64,000 nt of DNA from NCBI RefSeq assembly GCF_019112545.1, contig NW_025064932.1:172082-236081 (forward strand). Direction: 5' to 3'. How positions within the stretch are numbered: position 1 is the stretch's first letter; every line of letters starts with the position of its first letter. Under the pieces are notes generated by a model that saw nothing but the letters and a program-made list of their open reading frames with translations, was not told where the DNA came from and ran no database searches. Source of the stretch: Guyanagaster necrorhizus. Its lineage: Eukaryota; Basidiomycota; Agaricomycetes; Agaricales; Physalacriaceae. This document shows positions 38,342 through 49,192 of this stretch, in pieces. The position numbers and the translations under genes are program-made.

Positions 38342-38799
38342 TATTATGATTTTTTCATTCTTTTTTTGACTTAACCCCTATTTATGCTTAGTCAGGGTGC
38401 TAATATGAGTGCTTAAGACCATGGGATGAGGCTTAGTTATCACAACTAGCCAAGTCTGTCATTGTCTTCTAATGCAACAGCATTGCCTAACAATGCACAA
38501 TCAATCTTTTATGTATGGTAATGACACTCTAGGACAATGGGCACAATGGACTCAGAAGTATACAATAGGCAGTAGTATTATTAGCAAGTCTTGTACAGTA
38601 TTTAAGACTGCTGGCTCTTGCTGGTAATCTCCAGCTTTGAGCTAAAGTTTATTTTTATACTATCCTCTCTTGAGCTGATTCACTTGGCCTTGTGACACAC
38701 TAATCAGACTATGCATCAGTGAACTCAGCTGATCTCCTAAAGTGCAAGGAGACATCTGTTTATCATGTGTATCTGTTCACATAATGCCTGAGTCTAACA
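38342..38799 (+). repeat. 3' LTR of element D
   Basis: 458 bp after the purine tract AAGGAGGGGGTAA. The first bases decayed from TGTTATGA to TATTATGA; the end GTCTAACA is intact. The transcript-start motif here is AGCTTTGAGCTAA (38633-38645). Confidence 0.9.
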
Positions 38800-38804
38800 A
38801 AGAC

Positions 38805-39162
38805 CAATAAACAGTCAGCTTAAGATGAAGTGATAGAAGAATAAACTTTAGCTCAAAGCTGGATATCTACAGCAAGAGCTATTCTACTTATATACTGTTC
38901 AGTGACTAAGTAAAAATATACCTACTAATTGTGTGTTTCTATGCTATTATGCTCTTTGTCCTTGAATATCACTACTGTCCACAAAAGAGTATTGTCTGTT
39001 GTCAAGGACATTGCTGCTTGTTGGAGAACAATGACCAACTCTGCCTGTTATAGTGACTAAACATATCTCATGGTTCTAGATGCTGAGCTAGATGCTCTGA
39101 CTAAGCATAAATAAGAGTTAACTGGAAAAGAAAGAAAGAAAAAAAGAAAAAAAATTGTAACA
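38805..39162 (-). repeat. 5' LTR of element E, right piece
   Basis: 358 bp continuing the LTR broken by D, ending ...AAATTGTAACA at 39162. It contains the E promoter motifs on the minus strand. The GTATT that follows is the target duplication of E. Confidence 0.9.
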
Positions 39163-39167
39163 GTATT

Positions 39168-39350
39168 TAAGATAGTAGTATATGATAATGTACTCTAGTC
39201 TTGAGCTAAGATTTAATGCTAACTAAAATCTTTAACTGCTCAGTGTGATTACCACTACCAAGCTTTATATCTGTAGTCATAGTCTACTGACCACTATATA
39301 TTATTTCACTCATCCTCATCTTATATCTCATTATTCTTATTATTCTTTTA
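39168..39350 (+). repeat. 3' LTR of element B, right part (end approximate)
   Basis: Directly after the E target duplication the sequence continues the promoter region broken at 13438: TTAAGATAG, then AGTCTTGAGCTAAGATTTAATG, like the AGCTTTGAGCTAAAGTTTA of the other LTRs. The LTR end is not visible, so 39350 is an estimate. Confidence 0.5.
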
Positions 39351-39359
39351 CTTCAAAAA

Positions 39360-39880
39360 CTTCAAATAGTATTAGACTCTGCCAAATGTAGTGCTTTGGG
39401 TTTGTAGTTATTTGGTTGAGATCTAATATTGAGACTTACTAGCAGTTGGTATCTGATGATAAAATTAGAGTTTTGAATGGAAAGCTGCCTAAGCTGTCTC
39501 TTCAACAGCATGAGCTCTAGCATTTTGGCATTGTTCAGTAGTATTTTTAAACTGCTTAGCTCACTCTTGTCAACATTCCTCAATTTTATCCTGCAAAAGG
39601 TCTGGAGAAGTGTTCTCTCTATTATCTGCTGCTCTAATGTCCTCCTGCTGATTGTTTTGCTTGCTGGAGTGCACCAGTTGACATCAGCTTGCTTGATTTG
39701 TTCCTGCTAGAGTTTGATATAGTCTCTGGCAGCCTCAGATGAGAGACCAAGTTGATGAAGTCTGTCAGCAAAGTTAAGAGTAGTAATAGTATCTTTAATA
39801 CAGCCTTCAACAAGTTCTTTATATCACTTGGCCAATGTGATAACACTCTTAGCATTGGTAGATGAATTTTAGTTCATGAA
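39360..39880 (-). pseudogene. Decayed unknown coding remnant, coiled-coil-like
   Basis: Two minus-strand stretches (39855-39634 and 39583-39362) in different frames read as charged, Gln/Lys/Glu-rich helices with DFINLVSHLRLPE and ALQQAKQSAGGH. They look like parts of one protein broken by a frame shift. I do not recognise a family; a Gag-like structural protein of another element is one possibility. Confidence 0.35.
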
Positions 39881-40959
39881 TAAGAATATAGATTTGAGAG
39901 ACAAAGAACATTGACAAAAAAAAGTCACTAGTGAATCATATAATAGTAGTGCAATAAAACTAGATGGGATTTGATTAGATGTGATAGAGCCAAAAAGCTA
40001 TTTGAATGAGCCTTTGTAAGATAAGAACAGAGGTGAGACCTGATCAGATAAGAGTGATTACTGACAACAAAGAGAAAGAGATGGAGCCTTAATATCTGGA
40101 GTTTACAGTTAGAGATTGACCAACAGTGAAAAAGTGAAGCTCATGTCATCTGGGAGTGCAGAGTGAAGATGACAATGAAGATAAGATATCAATGCCAATG
40201 TCTCTTATAAATCATCATCAGCTGAAGATCAGCACTGATACAGAGATGACATCAATAGCCATTCTTATAGATAGAGTAAAGCTCCATATTGACAGAACTT
40301 GTGAACATCTCAAGGTTTGCATAAAGATCTATAAAAATGCTCTCTATTCTTAGAATCCACCTTTACAATGAACTTTTTATAAGTATCAGCTTACTAAGCA
40401 TCAGCAAATTACAATTTAGAAGCTAAAATTGTCAAAAGAATTCTAATGAAGATTCTGATGAGGAAAAAGTATGTGAGAAGATGGTATTAGATAGTGAGAC
40501 CATCAGAATCTCAGAACCAGATGATTTTGTCATCATGAGTGATTCTGAGAAGGAAAAAGAAAAGAATGAGAAGAATAATAAAGAGCCAGTAGAAAAGATG
40601 GCTACATCCTCAGATGCCTTGAACTTGTAATACATATATATATCTCAAGTATGTTGTAGATAATGATATGTTGAGCCTACAGATATATACTATTTTTTGA
40701 CTTATTAAATTTTGAATGATAAGAAAAAATTAATAATGCAAAATAGAAAATAGAGATTGGAACAGGAGTAAGCAGAGTCCAATTGATCCAGTCTCAATTA
40801 AAAAAGAAATCGGCAATAATTTTTTAGAATTTAATTTAAAATTCAAGAGTTGGAATCTGTTAAAAGCTGGTAGATTAGTTGAATGTCAATAAGATAGAGG
40901 TATGTATGAGTGGAGAATTGCAAATAGTGATTTAAAATATTGATCTTAGTTTGTCTAGA
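39881..40959. other. CpG-poor repeat-derived DNA with an acidic coding remnant
   Basis: At 40438-40626 the plus strand reads as a very acidic peptide (NEDSDEEKVCEKMVL, EPDDFVIMSDSEKEKEKNEK) ending in a stop at 40627. 40156-40353 is also open. Neither matches a family I know. Base composition and lack of CpG are those of the surrounding elements, so this is likely retroelement debris. Confidence 0.35.
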
Positions 40960-41765
40960 TAATTAAAAGCTTTAATGTCTTCTTTTATAGAGAATTCTGT
41001 AGCAGGGATCCAAGTAAATTCTTCATTAGTATCTTTATTATTCAACTATTTGACTCAGTATAAGAGAGAACAGTGGAACCAATGGTCAAGTTTGAGTCAA
41101 GAATTTAAGCAATCTCATATTGTTCTTCACCATTGACTTCAATTGGAGATAAAGAAGGTTGGTATAATTGAGAATGGTATTAACTTCTATGAGTTCAAGT
41201 TGAAAGACATAGAATATGGAATAAACAGAGTAGAGGTTTATGAGAAGTTTAAGAGTGAAAGAATGTGATTCAGGCTAAGCAATGATCTTGAATGGTTCTA
41301 GAATTTTTTCAGTGAATTTTACAGTAAAATAAGTGGTTCTAATGTGTTTAAAACTGAGATAGACTTTGTCACCTACTTGGAATTCAGGAGCCAGAGACCT
41401 TTGCTTATCTGCTTGGAATTTGTAATGAGGCTGAGCTTGAGTGATTTTATCTCATAGAAATTAATAAAATCATTAAGGTTGACTATAAAATCATGAGCCT
41501 TCACAGAAGCAATATCATATTCAGAATACATAGTAATATTGAGATAATAACTTTGTTGGTGAAGAATAGAGAGATCCTGATGGAGATATTAGAAGCATTA
41601 TTATAAGCAAACTCTGCAATAGAAAGTAAAATGTCCTAATTGTCTTGTTGGTAGAAACAGTAGATATCAATATACTGTTCTAGAGTTTGGTTAGAACATT
41701 CTGTTTGTCTATTAGCCTCTGAGTGGTAGTCAGAAGTGAAGTGGAGTTTCATATCAAGAGCTTTA
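40960..41765 (-). pseudogene. Gypsy integrase C-terminal part with chromodomain (element L)
   Basis: The minus strand reads DMKLHFTSDYHSEANRQTEC (near 41763-41705), the end of a Gypsy integrase core, then SNQTLEQYIDIYCFYQQDN. A GPF-type segment follows (FQVGDKVYLSFKHIRTTYF near 41400, ILEPFKIIA near 41290), then a chromodomain remnant with EEFTWIPATEFSIKEDIK (near 41030-40980). Frame shifts and stops break it. The subfamily differs from B-E. Confidence 0.75.
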
Positions 41766-42770
41766 GCATTTATTCATTTGATGAGAAAACACCTCTGATT
41801 TTAATATTAGCATCAACAATGATGTTTATCATCTTCACTAGATACTTATTATATATAATCACAGCAAATGTCTTTTCATAGCTAAAACTCATGGTGTATG
41901 GTTCAGCTTTCAGGTATATATCTAAGTCTTGCTTGTTCAGCCAGACAGAGTTCCTGTTGATAAAAAGCAACATCATGTTCAGCAGATGGCTGGCTCTCCT
42001 AAATTCTGAGAGTAGCAGGATCATCTGCAGGATGTTCTAACTGATATCTCCAGAAAGCCCACTGTCTAAAGCTCTAGAGTTGTCTGTCTTTGGTAAGATA
42101 CCAGTTATTAAAGTTTTGAGAGTATAAGCTGGAGTGCTGAAAGATCTCTGATATGATATATATGATTGTCTGAAGAGAAAGGAGAATCAGAGGGAAAGAA
42201 GTTGCTGTTATAGTCCAAGATGATAGTCTGAGTGAGAGTCCAAGAATTCCACTTGTGGAAACAGCAGGACTTGAGAGTATCAGGACTGTAGCATCTTAGG
42301 CTTTGTCAGTGGTCAGAGAAAGAAAAAGTGGAAATAATATATGATATTTCTTAACTATACTCTCTTCTGAGAATGAGTCCTTTTTTGGTCTCAATATTTA
42401 TAGTACCTTTACTCATAGCAACTTCAGTACTTGGATCCTGTGAAATATCTGTGAGGCTGGTCTCTTTGATCCAGCAGAGAACAGTGAAGACTGATCTAGA
42501 ATTTTATTCTGAAACATAGTGTTTAGTTAATTGAATATATGGATAGAGAATAAGGTGTCAGGTCTGAGGTTGCTAAAACTGTTGCTAGCAATTATACTAG
42601 TAATGATATCAGTATATGCAGCAGTCATAGGTTTTCCAATGGTAATAGTAAAGGGTGTAAATAGTAACAGAGATGGCTATAAAGGTGACAATGAAAACAG
42701 TGATTGCAAAGTATAGAGCAGATTTTATATGATACTTCAGCATTATGCAATGACAGCTGAAGAAGAAGCA
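41766..42770. other. Unresolved retroelement debris between L integrase and L 5' LTR
   Basis: A minus-strand frame at 42024-41770 has SVWLNKQDLDIYLKAEPY, of uncertain family (it could be Copia or Gypsy). The rest shows no domain. L should have its gag, protease and RT here, so the element must be internally deleted or replaced. Confidence 0.35.
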
Positions 42771-42783
42771 AGCTTCAGACTAA
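42771..42783 (-). promoter_or_regulatory. Self-priming primer-binding site of element L
   Basis: On the minus strand TTAGTCTGAAGCT follows the LTR end (...CTAACA) after one spacer base. It is the exact reverse complement of the LTR motif AGCTTCAGACTAA (minus strand, 42945-42933). The sequence differs from that of C, D and E, yet the complementarity is kept. Confidence 0.75.
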
Positions 42784-42784
42784 T

Positions 42785-43191
42785 TGTTAGTGATCAACTA
42801 AACAAATAAAAACAAACTCAAGTAGCTGCTTCATATTCAGGCATCACATAGAGTAGTTCTGAGAGTTTGCACTAGGTCTCTAGATGACCAGTTCATGAGA
42901 AGAGAGTCAGAGTAAGTTCAACTGAATAAACTTTAGTCTGAAGCTGGAGCTTAAAGCCTGTATATGGCTGGCTTAAATACTGTAGTCCTACTGTTTTAAA
43001 TAAAATATATAATATGGTAGTCATGAAGGTAGCATTCATTGTTTATGCACAAAACCAAAAAAGTTGATGTAAGAGCAGATGTAGGAGATACATTGTTAGA
43101 GTCACACAATAGAGGCATGAAAAAGGACAATAGAGGTGTGTTACCATAGTGGCTGTTGATAGAGTGTTGGAGATTCTGTGACAATATGACA
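42785..43191 (-). repeat. 5' LTR of Gypsy element L
   Basis: On the minus strand it starts TGTCATATTG (right end 43191) and ends ACTAACA (left end 42785), about 407 bp. TATA-like TATTTAAG lies about 34 bases before the transcript-start motif at 42945-42933. The right boundary is chosen by likeness to other LTR starts; 43183 is an alternative. To the right lies the decayed host-gene copy. Confidence 0.65.
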
Positions 43192-43206
43192 ATGAAAAGA
43201 GTTGAT

Positions 43207-43560
43207 CATGACAGTTACTGTAGAATGAAGAAGAATAAATGTGTGAGTTCTGAAGAGTGGTGCTGATGAGTTCTCAAATTCATCTTAGTTCAGCTGGTAC
43301 TTATCTTTGAATTAGGAGTTGCACTATGCTCAATATTGAGTGAACATACTTGAAATTAAAGAGAGAGAAATATATAAGGAAATCTAAGAACTAGCAGCCT
43401 TTTTCTAGTGATTTATATACATCTTTTGCCTAAAATACCTTATTTATAAATTTCTTACTATACTAAATTAGTTTCTACAGCAACTAATGACTGTAAATAA
43501 ACACTCAACTTTAAGAAGTTTTATTTATATTTCAGTTAGAAACTCAGGCCAACACTAGTG
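43207..43560 (+). pseudogene. Decayed copy of the 3' end of the Zn2Cys6 gene
   Basis: This stretch aligns with 4090-4440: TACTGTAGAATGAAGAAGA for the first cysteines, the intron (with TTCAGCTGGT and its TTAG end), GAAATATATAAGGAAATCTAAGA for the basic tail, and the trailer with AACTAATGACTGTAAATAAA. The intron is kept, so it arose by DNA duplication, not through mRNA. Original CpGs are TG or CA here (for example TGCCGG to TGCTGA, GCTCGG to GCTCAA, GTACGT to GAACAT). Several codons are stops; it is not functional. Confidence 0.85.
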
Positions 43561-43781
43561 TGAATCTTTGCAATTGAAATTTATGCTTTATTTTGAAATT
43601 TTTTTAATAGAATGTAATGAAGGTCTTTTATGAAATCACTCATATAGAATTCACTCAAAGAGAAGAATAAAAGCTTCTGTATGACCCATAGTGGAAGTTC
43701 ATAAACTTGAAGAACATGCTTCTGCCCTGCTGAGACATGTTGAAACAATCACAGACAATTACAGCTCACTGATCTTTAGTT
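43561..43781. other. CpG-poor spacer, possibly former downstream flank of the duplicated gene
   Basis: No gene or repeat recognised. In the copy this follows the trailer directly. At the original locus the corresponding position is occupied by retroelement DNA from 4441 on, so this may preserve part of the original downstream flank. It ends in TAGTT (43777-43781), one half of the target duplication of Copia element G. Confidence 0.4.
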
Positions 43782-44045
43782 TTTGAGAAACCAACTCTTA
43801 GATAATGTATATCTATGAGAATGATAAGTATATGTGAATGTGAAGAAATAGAGAGATGCATACCTCAGTCTAGAGCTTATAGCACAATTGACTGAGATAG
43901 CTTTAGATATTTATAAGGTATTTATACTACTGCAACTGAGTGGTATTTGCCATCCTATAGACAATGTAATTTCTATAAATAATATAAGTCTTTTATCTTC
44001 AGTGTATCTGATATCTATTGTCTCAAGAACAATAGGATGCCAACA
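43782..44045 (-). repeat. 3' LTR of Copia element G
   Basis: Minus strand starts TGTTGGCATCC and ends GGTTTCTCAAA. The exact left end is uncertain by two bases: TG...CA ends would give 43784, but the TAGTT duplication supports 43782. Confidence 0.8.
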
Positions 44046-44076
44046 CTCCTTCTCACTGAGGACTTCTTCTCAACTG

Positions 44077-44415
44077 CTACTCATGCAATCTCATATAGTC
44101 TCTCAGATGCACAAAGCTTGTAATATCCAGGGCTTTGGTAAAGCAATCGGCAATATTGTACTTGGTGTTAATATAGCTAAGTCTGATTTCTTTGTTTTCA
44201 ACATGTTCATAAATAAAATAGTATTTGATATTGATGTGCTTGACTCTTGAATGGAGGAATGGATCTTCTGAGAGACTTATAGTGCTATTGTTGTCACAAT
44301 TGATTATGATGGCCTGGTCATGTTCAAGTCCCAAATCTTTTAGCAGTGCCCAAATCCAGATGGCTTCTTTTGTAACCTCACATGCAGCTATGTATTCTGC
44401 TTCACATGAAGACAA
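44077..44415 (-). pseudogene. Copia RNase H domain of element G
   Basis: 112 codons: SSCEAEYIAACEVTKEAIW, then NCDNNSTISLSEDPFLHSR and KYNIADCFTKAL. These match the end of Ty1/Copia polyproteins (S-x-x-E-A-E-Y, D-N-x-S-A/T, D-x-F-T-K). This is the best preserved piece of G. Confidence 0.85.
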
Positions 44416-46431
44416 AGCTACAGTCTGCTGTTGCTTAGTATTCCATGATACCAGTCCTGATCCAAGAGAGAAGCAGTAGTCTCCAATGCTTCATTGTATG
44501 TCAAGACAGTTAGCCCAGTCAGAGTCTGTATAACTAATCAAGTTAGTCAGATCTAGTTTATCTCTAAGGTGTAATTTTAGGTCTCTAGTGCCTTTCAGAT
44601 ATCTGACAACATGGATGGCAGCATTCCAGTGTATGAAGGTATAACAATCCAGAAATATCAACAGTTATTGGACTGCATAGAATATGTCAGGCCTGATTCC
44701 AACAGAAAGGTAAATGAGAGATCCAACAAGAGATCAGTATGGTGTCTTCTGGAGAATAGCTTGATCTTCATCCAATAGAGAGGATAAATCATGTCATCTA
44801 AGTTTGAGATCAGGTTCCATAGGTGTAGGAGCAGGGTGAGCATCAGTTTGGCCAAACTGTTAGATAATCTGGTCAATTAGAGCTGTTTGAGATAGTGCAA
44901 CAGTCTTGTTGGTGTTATCCTGTTGAATTGCAATACTGATGTGAAATTTGGCTTCTCCTAGATCCAAGATGATCTATTTCTGACACATTTGCTTTTTGAA
45001 GAACTCATTCTCCTCTTTTGAGCTAGTAACAGAGAGGAAATCATCAACATGGACAGCAGCCATCACAATCCCAGTATCTGTCTTTCAATAGTAGATGCAA
45101 TACTCACTATTCAACCATATAAACCCTCAGGAAAGCATAGCCTCATTCATTGTACAATTTCAAATATGACCACTCTGCTTCATACTGTAGAGTCTCCATT
45201 ATAATTGCCAAACTCAGTCTTCTTTCACAATCTCTTCAAAGTCCTTCAGTTGCTCCATATATTGAACTTCATCATCAGGCAAAAGGCCATATAAGAAGAC
45301 AGTTTTAACATTGATTTGCTGAGTGTCCTAATCAAAAGCAGCTGTGAGATGAAGCAAAATTCACCAAGATTCCATTCAGGCAGTCAGAGAGATAGTCTTT
45401 GTGTAGTCACAGCCAAAAATCTGTTTAAAGCCTTTGAAGATGATATGAACTTTTCATCATACAGTGTCACCACATTCATTTCTCTTGATCTTAAAAATGG
45501 GCCAGCTCTTCTGTATCTTGTGATCTTGGAGAATGGTGGAGCATAAAATCAGCTTATAAACTCCCATATTCTTCAAGGATTGAAGTTCATCACAATAGCC
45601 AGTGAGCCAGTGGTCAGCATCAGCAGACTGCTTTGCCTTCCCCCATATTGCAGGCTCATCCTCAAGGCCAACAACAGCCAAGACTTCATGCCCAATGTGA
45701 GCAAAGAGATCATCAATAGCAGGAAGAGCTTCAGGACCAAGCATATCAGTCAGAGATGTGTGAAGAGCTTTGTAAGCAGTGTTATTGACATTGGGAGAGG
45801 TGTTATCAGTATTAGAAAGACTGAGTACTGCAGCCAGAGAGGTAGCATGTAATTCAGTGAGCAGTCATCTCTATTCAGCTCACTGATCTCTGATGTGCTG
45901 TATGCTGTCTCTTACTTCAGACAATGTATGGTCAAGCCATGAAAATATTGATATCATCTTAGAGACAAGTCTCTCAGAGCAACAAGGAGCAGGTGTGATA
46001 TCTCTTTCAGTGTCTGAAACAACAGAAGGTGCAGATTTATAGGCAGCATTGTCTGAAAGAACTTCTAGAATGAGTTGCAGTTGAGGAGAAATAAGCAGCA
46101 GATTGTCATCAAGGATAAAGAGGAAGAAAGCCTCAGTGATATCACTGATGGTGGATGGTAGAAGAATGGAGTTTTGGTCTGGCTGAGTGAATACAAGAGC
46201 TGCTGGCTCTTATAGAGACTGTGAAGTGAGTTGATGAGACTTGATGAATTGAACATAGTGAGAAGATATAACTTTGCAGGATGCTCTGTGATGACAACAA
46301 TAGGTCTTTGAATTAGCATCATAGCCTATGAGGACATATTCCTCTGAGCATTGTAGTATCTTGAGGTTATGTTGATTCTGAATCAGCATAAAAGCTTTAC
46401 AGCTGATTTCTTGCAGGTGAGTTACATCTGG

Positions 46432-46680
46432 TCACCTCCTATACCACTTTTCATATGATGTCATGCCATTTAGTGATTTGGTAGCTGTAAGATTATCAAG
46501 GTAAGCAGCTGTCAGGTAAAATTCATCCCAAAGGTTTTCTGGGTATGATGCATACAGTTGCATAGCATAAACCTTATTCATCAAAATACAATACCATCTC
46601 TCAACTTGTCCAATATAGGCTGATGTGTATGGAGCAGTGAATTGTTGCTGAATGCCATGGGACTTAAGCCAAGTAGTCAT
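46432..46680 (-). pseudogene. Copia integrase core fragment of element G
   Basis: 82 codons containing LKSHGIQQQFTAPYTSAYIG, then QVERWYCILMNKVYAMQLYA and NGMTSYEKWY, the well-known end of the Copia integrase catalytic core (usually HGI...S-x-P-Y-T-P-Q-Q-N-G-V-A-E-R). The catalytic Glu is present in VERW. Confidence 0.8.
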
Positions 46681-47310
46681 CTCATTAGATATGAGCTCAC
46701 TATTGTCTATATAGTAGATTTCAACTCACAATCCTGTTTTGTTTTCTCTAGCCCATTCTTATGCTTGAAGTTCTGAGGAAGAATCATCTTTATTCTGCAA
46801 AGGTATTGATTATATATGGCTAAAATAGTCATCAATGATGTCTATAGCATACTGTGTATCTGTCCATGACACCACTGCCTAAGGGCCAATCAAATCTACT
46901 CAGACAATCTCAAGCCTTTGCTGTATCCTGTGGCTCTCCTGTTGTGTTTTTGGGATCAACATTTTGGTCTGTTTCCTCAGAATACAGGAGTCACACTTTA
47001 GCAGCAATTTGGAGAGATTAACAGGCATATCTCAGAGTGAGTCAGATTGAATCATTTTGACAATTATCTAATAGTTGACATGTCTGAGATGCCTATGCCA
47101 GGTTTTAAGGTCTGAGATGGTAGAGATAGTTATAAGTGCATATTCAGCTTGTAAGAAGGTGTTATAGATGAGACTGTATAGTTTTCTGTTTAGACTGAGT
47201 TTTCCACTCACAATGGTCTTGCCAGTGTCTTTAGATGTAAGCCAACAAATGTTGTTATCAAAGTGAGTGATTAGTTTGGAGTCTTGGATAAGGAAAGATA
47301 TTGATATGAG

Positions 47311-48793
47311 TCATACAGACACTGATGGGATATATAGAATATTCTGTAGAGTCAAGAGAGTCTCATTTAAGTTTAAGATATGGATAGTGCCTACCCTGAT
47401 AGTATAGATAGAGGAATTGCCAATATCTTTTACCACTTTGAGGAGTATCACAGTCAGAGTGAGAAAGTCACTTTGTTCAGGAGTCAGATGAGCTGTAGTA
47501 CTAGTGTCAAGGAGATATGAAAAGTCTTTCAATGAGATAGATATCCTTTTTTGTTGATTTAATGGCATGGTCATAGCAGAAGCAACATCTATGTTCTGAT
47601 GGTGGCTATCCCAGTCAACAGAGGTTAGCATTTCATTAATTATGACCATCCAGCTCTGGTATTCAGCATATTCAGTTGCTGGAAAGGCTATCAAGAAGTT
47701 TGGAGATGGCTTGCTCTAATGCCAGCATGGTGAATTCAGGCTTTGTAGAATCACTTGATGTGGAGAATGGTGTAAATGACCTATTGCTCATGTCAAAAAC
47801 ATAGGCTTTTCCAGCACTGTCCTTTAAAACTGATAAAATAGACTATTTTCCTTATGAATTCTTCTTTCCATCTCTATCTCATTTCTGTGCAGCATAAGAC
47901 TCTTTCACAGTCTTGCCAGTCATTCCACCTCCTTCTGCAATGCAGTAGGAAATTGTGTGGCTCTTTAGCAATGAACATTTTGGGTTAATGCAGGTGGATT
48001 GACTATAGGGCTTTTGGATAACTGCAGCAAATGCTGTGTCCTTTGTACAGGCCTTGTTAGAGTCAAACAGTTGTTGTTCTATAGCAAGATCACATTTGAT
48101 ATCAGCTGATGTGACAGATGAAGCCTTAGTAGAGCAGTTGATGAGCTGCATAATAGCAGTCCAGACTGAAGCTATTTTGCCAGATAGAGCATTGAGCATT
48201 AAGATGCATAAGAAGAGATCCCATGTAGAATCACTCATATCCCATATCTTTGTATTCAGATGTTCAATATGCACTGTAGTAGTAGCTATGCATTCTGTAC
48301 AAGTATAGTAGAAAGCCAGTGCCTCTTGAATGAGATTGATTTGTACAATAGATCTCTCTTGTTCATGTTATGTTTTCAGAGCTTTCCAAGCATCAGCTGT
48401 GGTAGTGAATCTGGACAGGAATAGTTTCTCAGACTCAGTAGAGTATTGAGATATGAATGCTAGGGCAGTGCAATCACTCTTTTTTCAGTTCCAGGTGGCA
48501 TAGAGTTTCATCAATGGGTCAGAACAGATGGTGATACCAAAGAGATGTTCATCAATCTCTCCTGTGAGAGCAAGACAATTTAGAATGTTTTGACTCCATG
48601 AGTGCCAGTTATTCTCCTCCTTATCAAGCTTCACATTGTCTGAGCTAAAGGTGTTGGCTGAGATACTGATTAATAGGACCAATAGTCATTGGAAATCCAT
48701 AGAGTGGATATCTGACAGAGACAGACCAACAGGAGAAGGAGTAAAAACAGGGACAGTGATGACAGTGGCAGTGGCAGTGTCTGGAGAAGACAT
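47311..48793 (-). pseudogene. gag and protease remains of element G
   Basis: From ATG 48793 the gag reads until a TGA near 48685. It continues at 48682-48485 (DKEENNWHSWSQNILNCLALTG, a UBN2-type Gag motif) and 48274-47879, ending in a knuckle-like C-x4-C...H-x4-C. The protease part at 47694-47311 has LLDTSTTAHLTPEQSDF, a variant of the D-S/T-G active site. Gag and protease frames differ, which may be an indel. Confidence 0.7.
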
Positions 48794-48866
48794 AGTGTAA
48801 ATGTAATGCAAGGATTTTATTGTTTATCTCTTTTAAGCTCTAATAGAGCAAAAAAAAACCATAACC

Positions 48867-49187
48867 TTTGAGAAACCAACTTCTAGATAATGTATGTCTC
48901 AGTCTGGAGCTTATAGCACAATTGACTATATTCTTATACCTAGATAATGTATATCTATGAGAATGATAAGTATATGTAAATGCAAAGAAATAGAGAGATG
49001 CATATCTCAGTCTGAGGCTTATAGCACAATTGACTGAGGTAGCTCTAAATATTTATGAGGTATTTATACTACTGTGACTGAGTGGTATTTGCCACCCTAC
49101 AGACAGTGTAATTTCTATAAATAATATAAGTCTTTTGTCTTTGGTTTATCTGATATCCATTGTCTCAAAAACAATAGGATGCCAACA
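48867..49187 (-). repeat. 5' LTR of Copia element G with internal 57-bp expansion
   Basis: This matches 43782-44045 but carries about 57 extra bases near 48886-48945. The extra bases repeat LTR pieces (TAGATAATGTAT and GCTTATAGCACAATTGACT occur twice). The primer-binding site next to it (plus strand CCATAACC, 48859-48866) matches part of the initiator tRNA-Met anticodon arm. Confidence 0.75.
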
Positions 49188-49192
49188 TAGTT

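Larger units (their letters stand above)
29193..38799 (+). mobile_element. Full-length chromovirus Gypsy element D, inserted in the 5' LTR of E
   Basis: 9607 bp with two 458 bp LTRs (29193-29650 and 38342-38799). The target duplication is AAGGC (29188-29192) and AAGAC (38800-38804), one transition apart; the empty site is preserved in the other E LTR (CAAGGCCAATAAAC near 13547-13560). PBS 29652-29664, gag region 29708-34415, pol 34412-38330. It contains an extra insert (32683-34094); without it D is about 8.2 kb, like C. It keeps scattered CpGs (for example near 30093, 31145, 34917, 35096), fitting a later insertion than its surroundings. Confidence 0.9.
13439..39162 (-). mobile_element. Chromovirus Gypsy element E (minus strand), hosting nested C and D
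   Basis: The 3' LTR is 13439-13911 (473 bp). The 5' LTR is split by D: 29078-29192 plus 38805-39162, together also 473 bp. The target duplication GTATT is perfect (13434-13438 and 39163-39167). Removing C (8112 bp + 5) and D (9607 bp + 5) leaves 7995 bp, close to the length of C, so E was full length. Its pol is at 17599-13930, its gag at 29019-25860. CpG is almost absent and stops are everywhere. The minus orientation is opposite to B, C and D. Confidence 0.9.
43782..49187 (-). mobile_element. Copia element G (minus strand), decayed
   Basis: LTRs at 43782-44045 (264 bp) and 48867-49187 (321 bp), target duplication TAGTT (43777-43781, 49188-49192). The gag start is at 48793 (MSSPDTATATVITVP). 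Then come a CCHC-like motif near 47985-47930, protease remnant (LLDTSTTAHLT near 47515), integrase (46680-46432 with APYTSAYIGQVERW), RT (near 45744-45000, with AAVHVDD), RNase H (44415-44077) and polypurine tract (GTGAGAAGGAG) before the 3' LTR. Order protease-integrase-RT-RNase H is diagnostic of Ty1/Copia. Many stops; gag and pol now lie in different frames. Confidence 0.85.
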
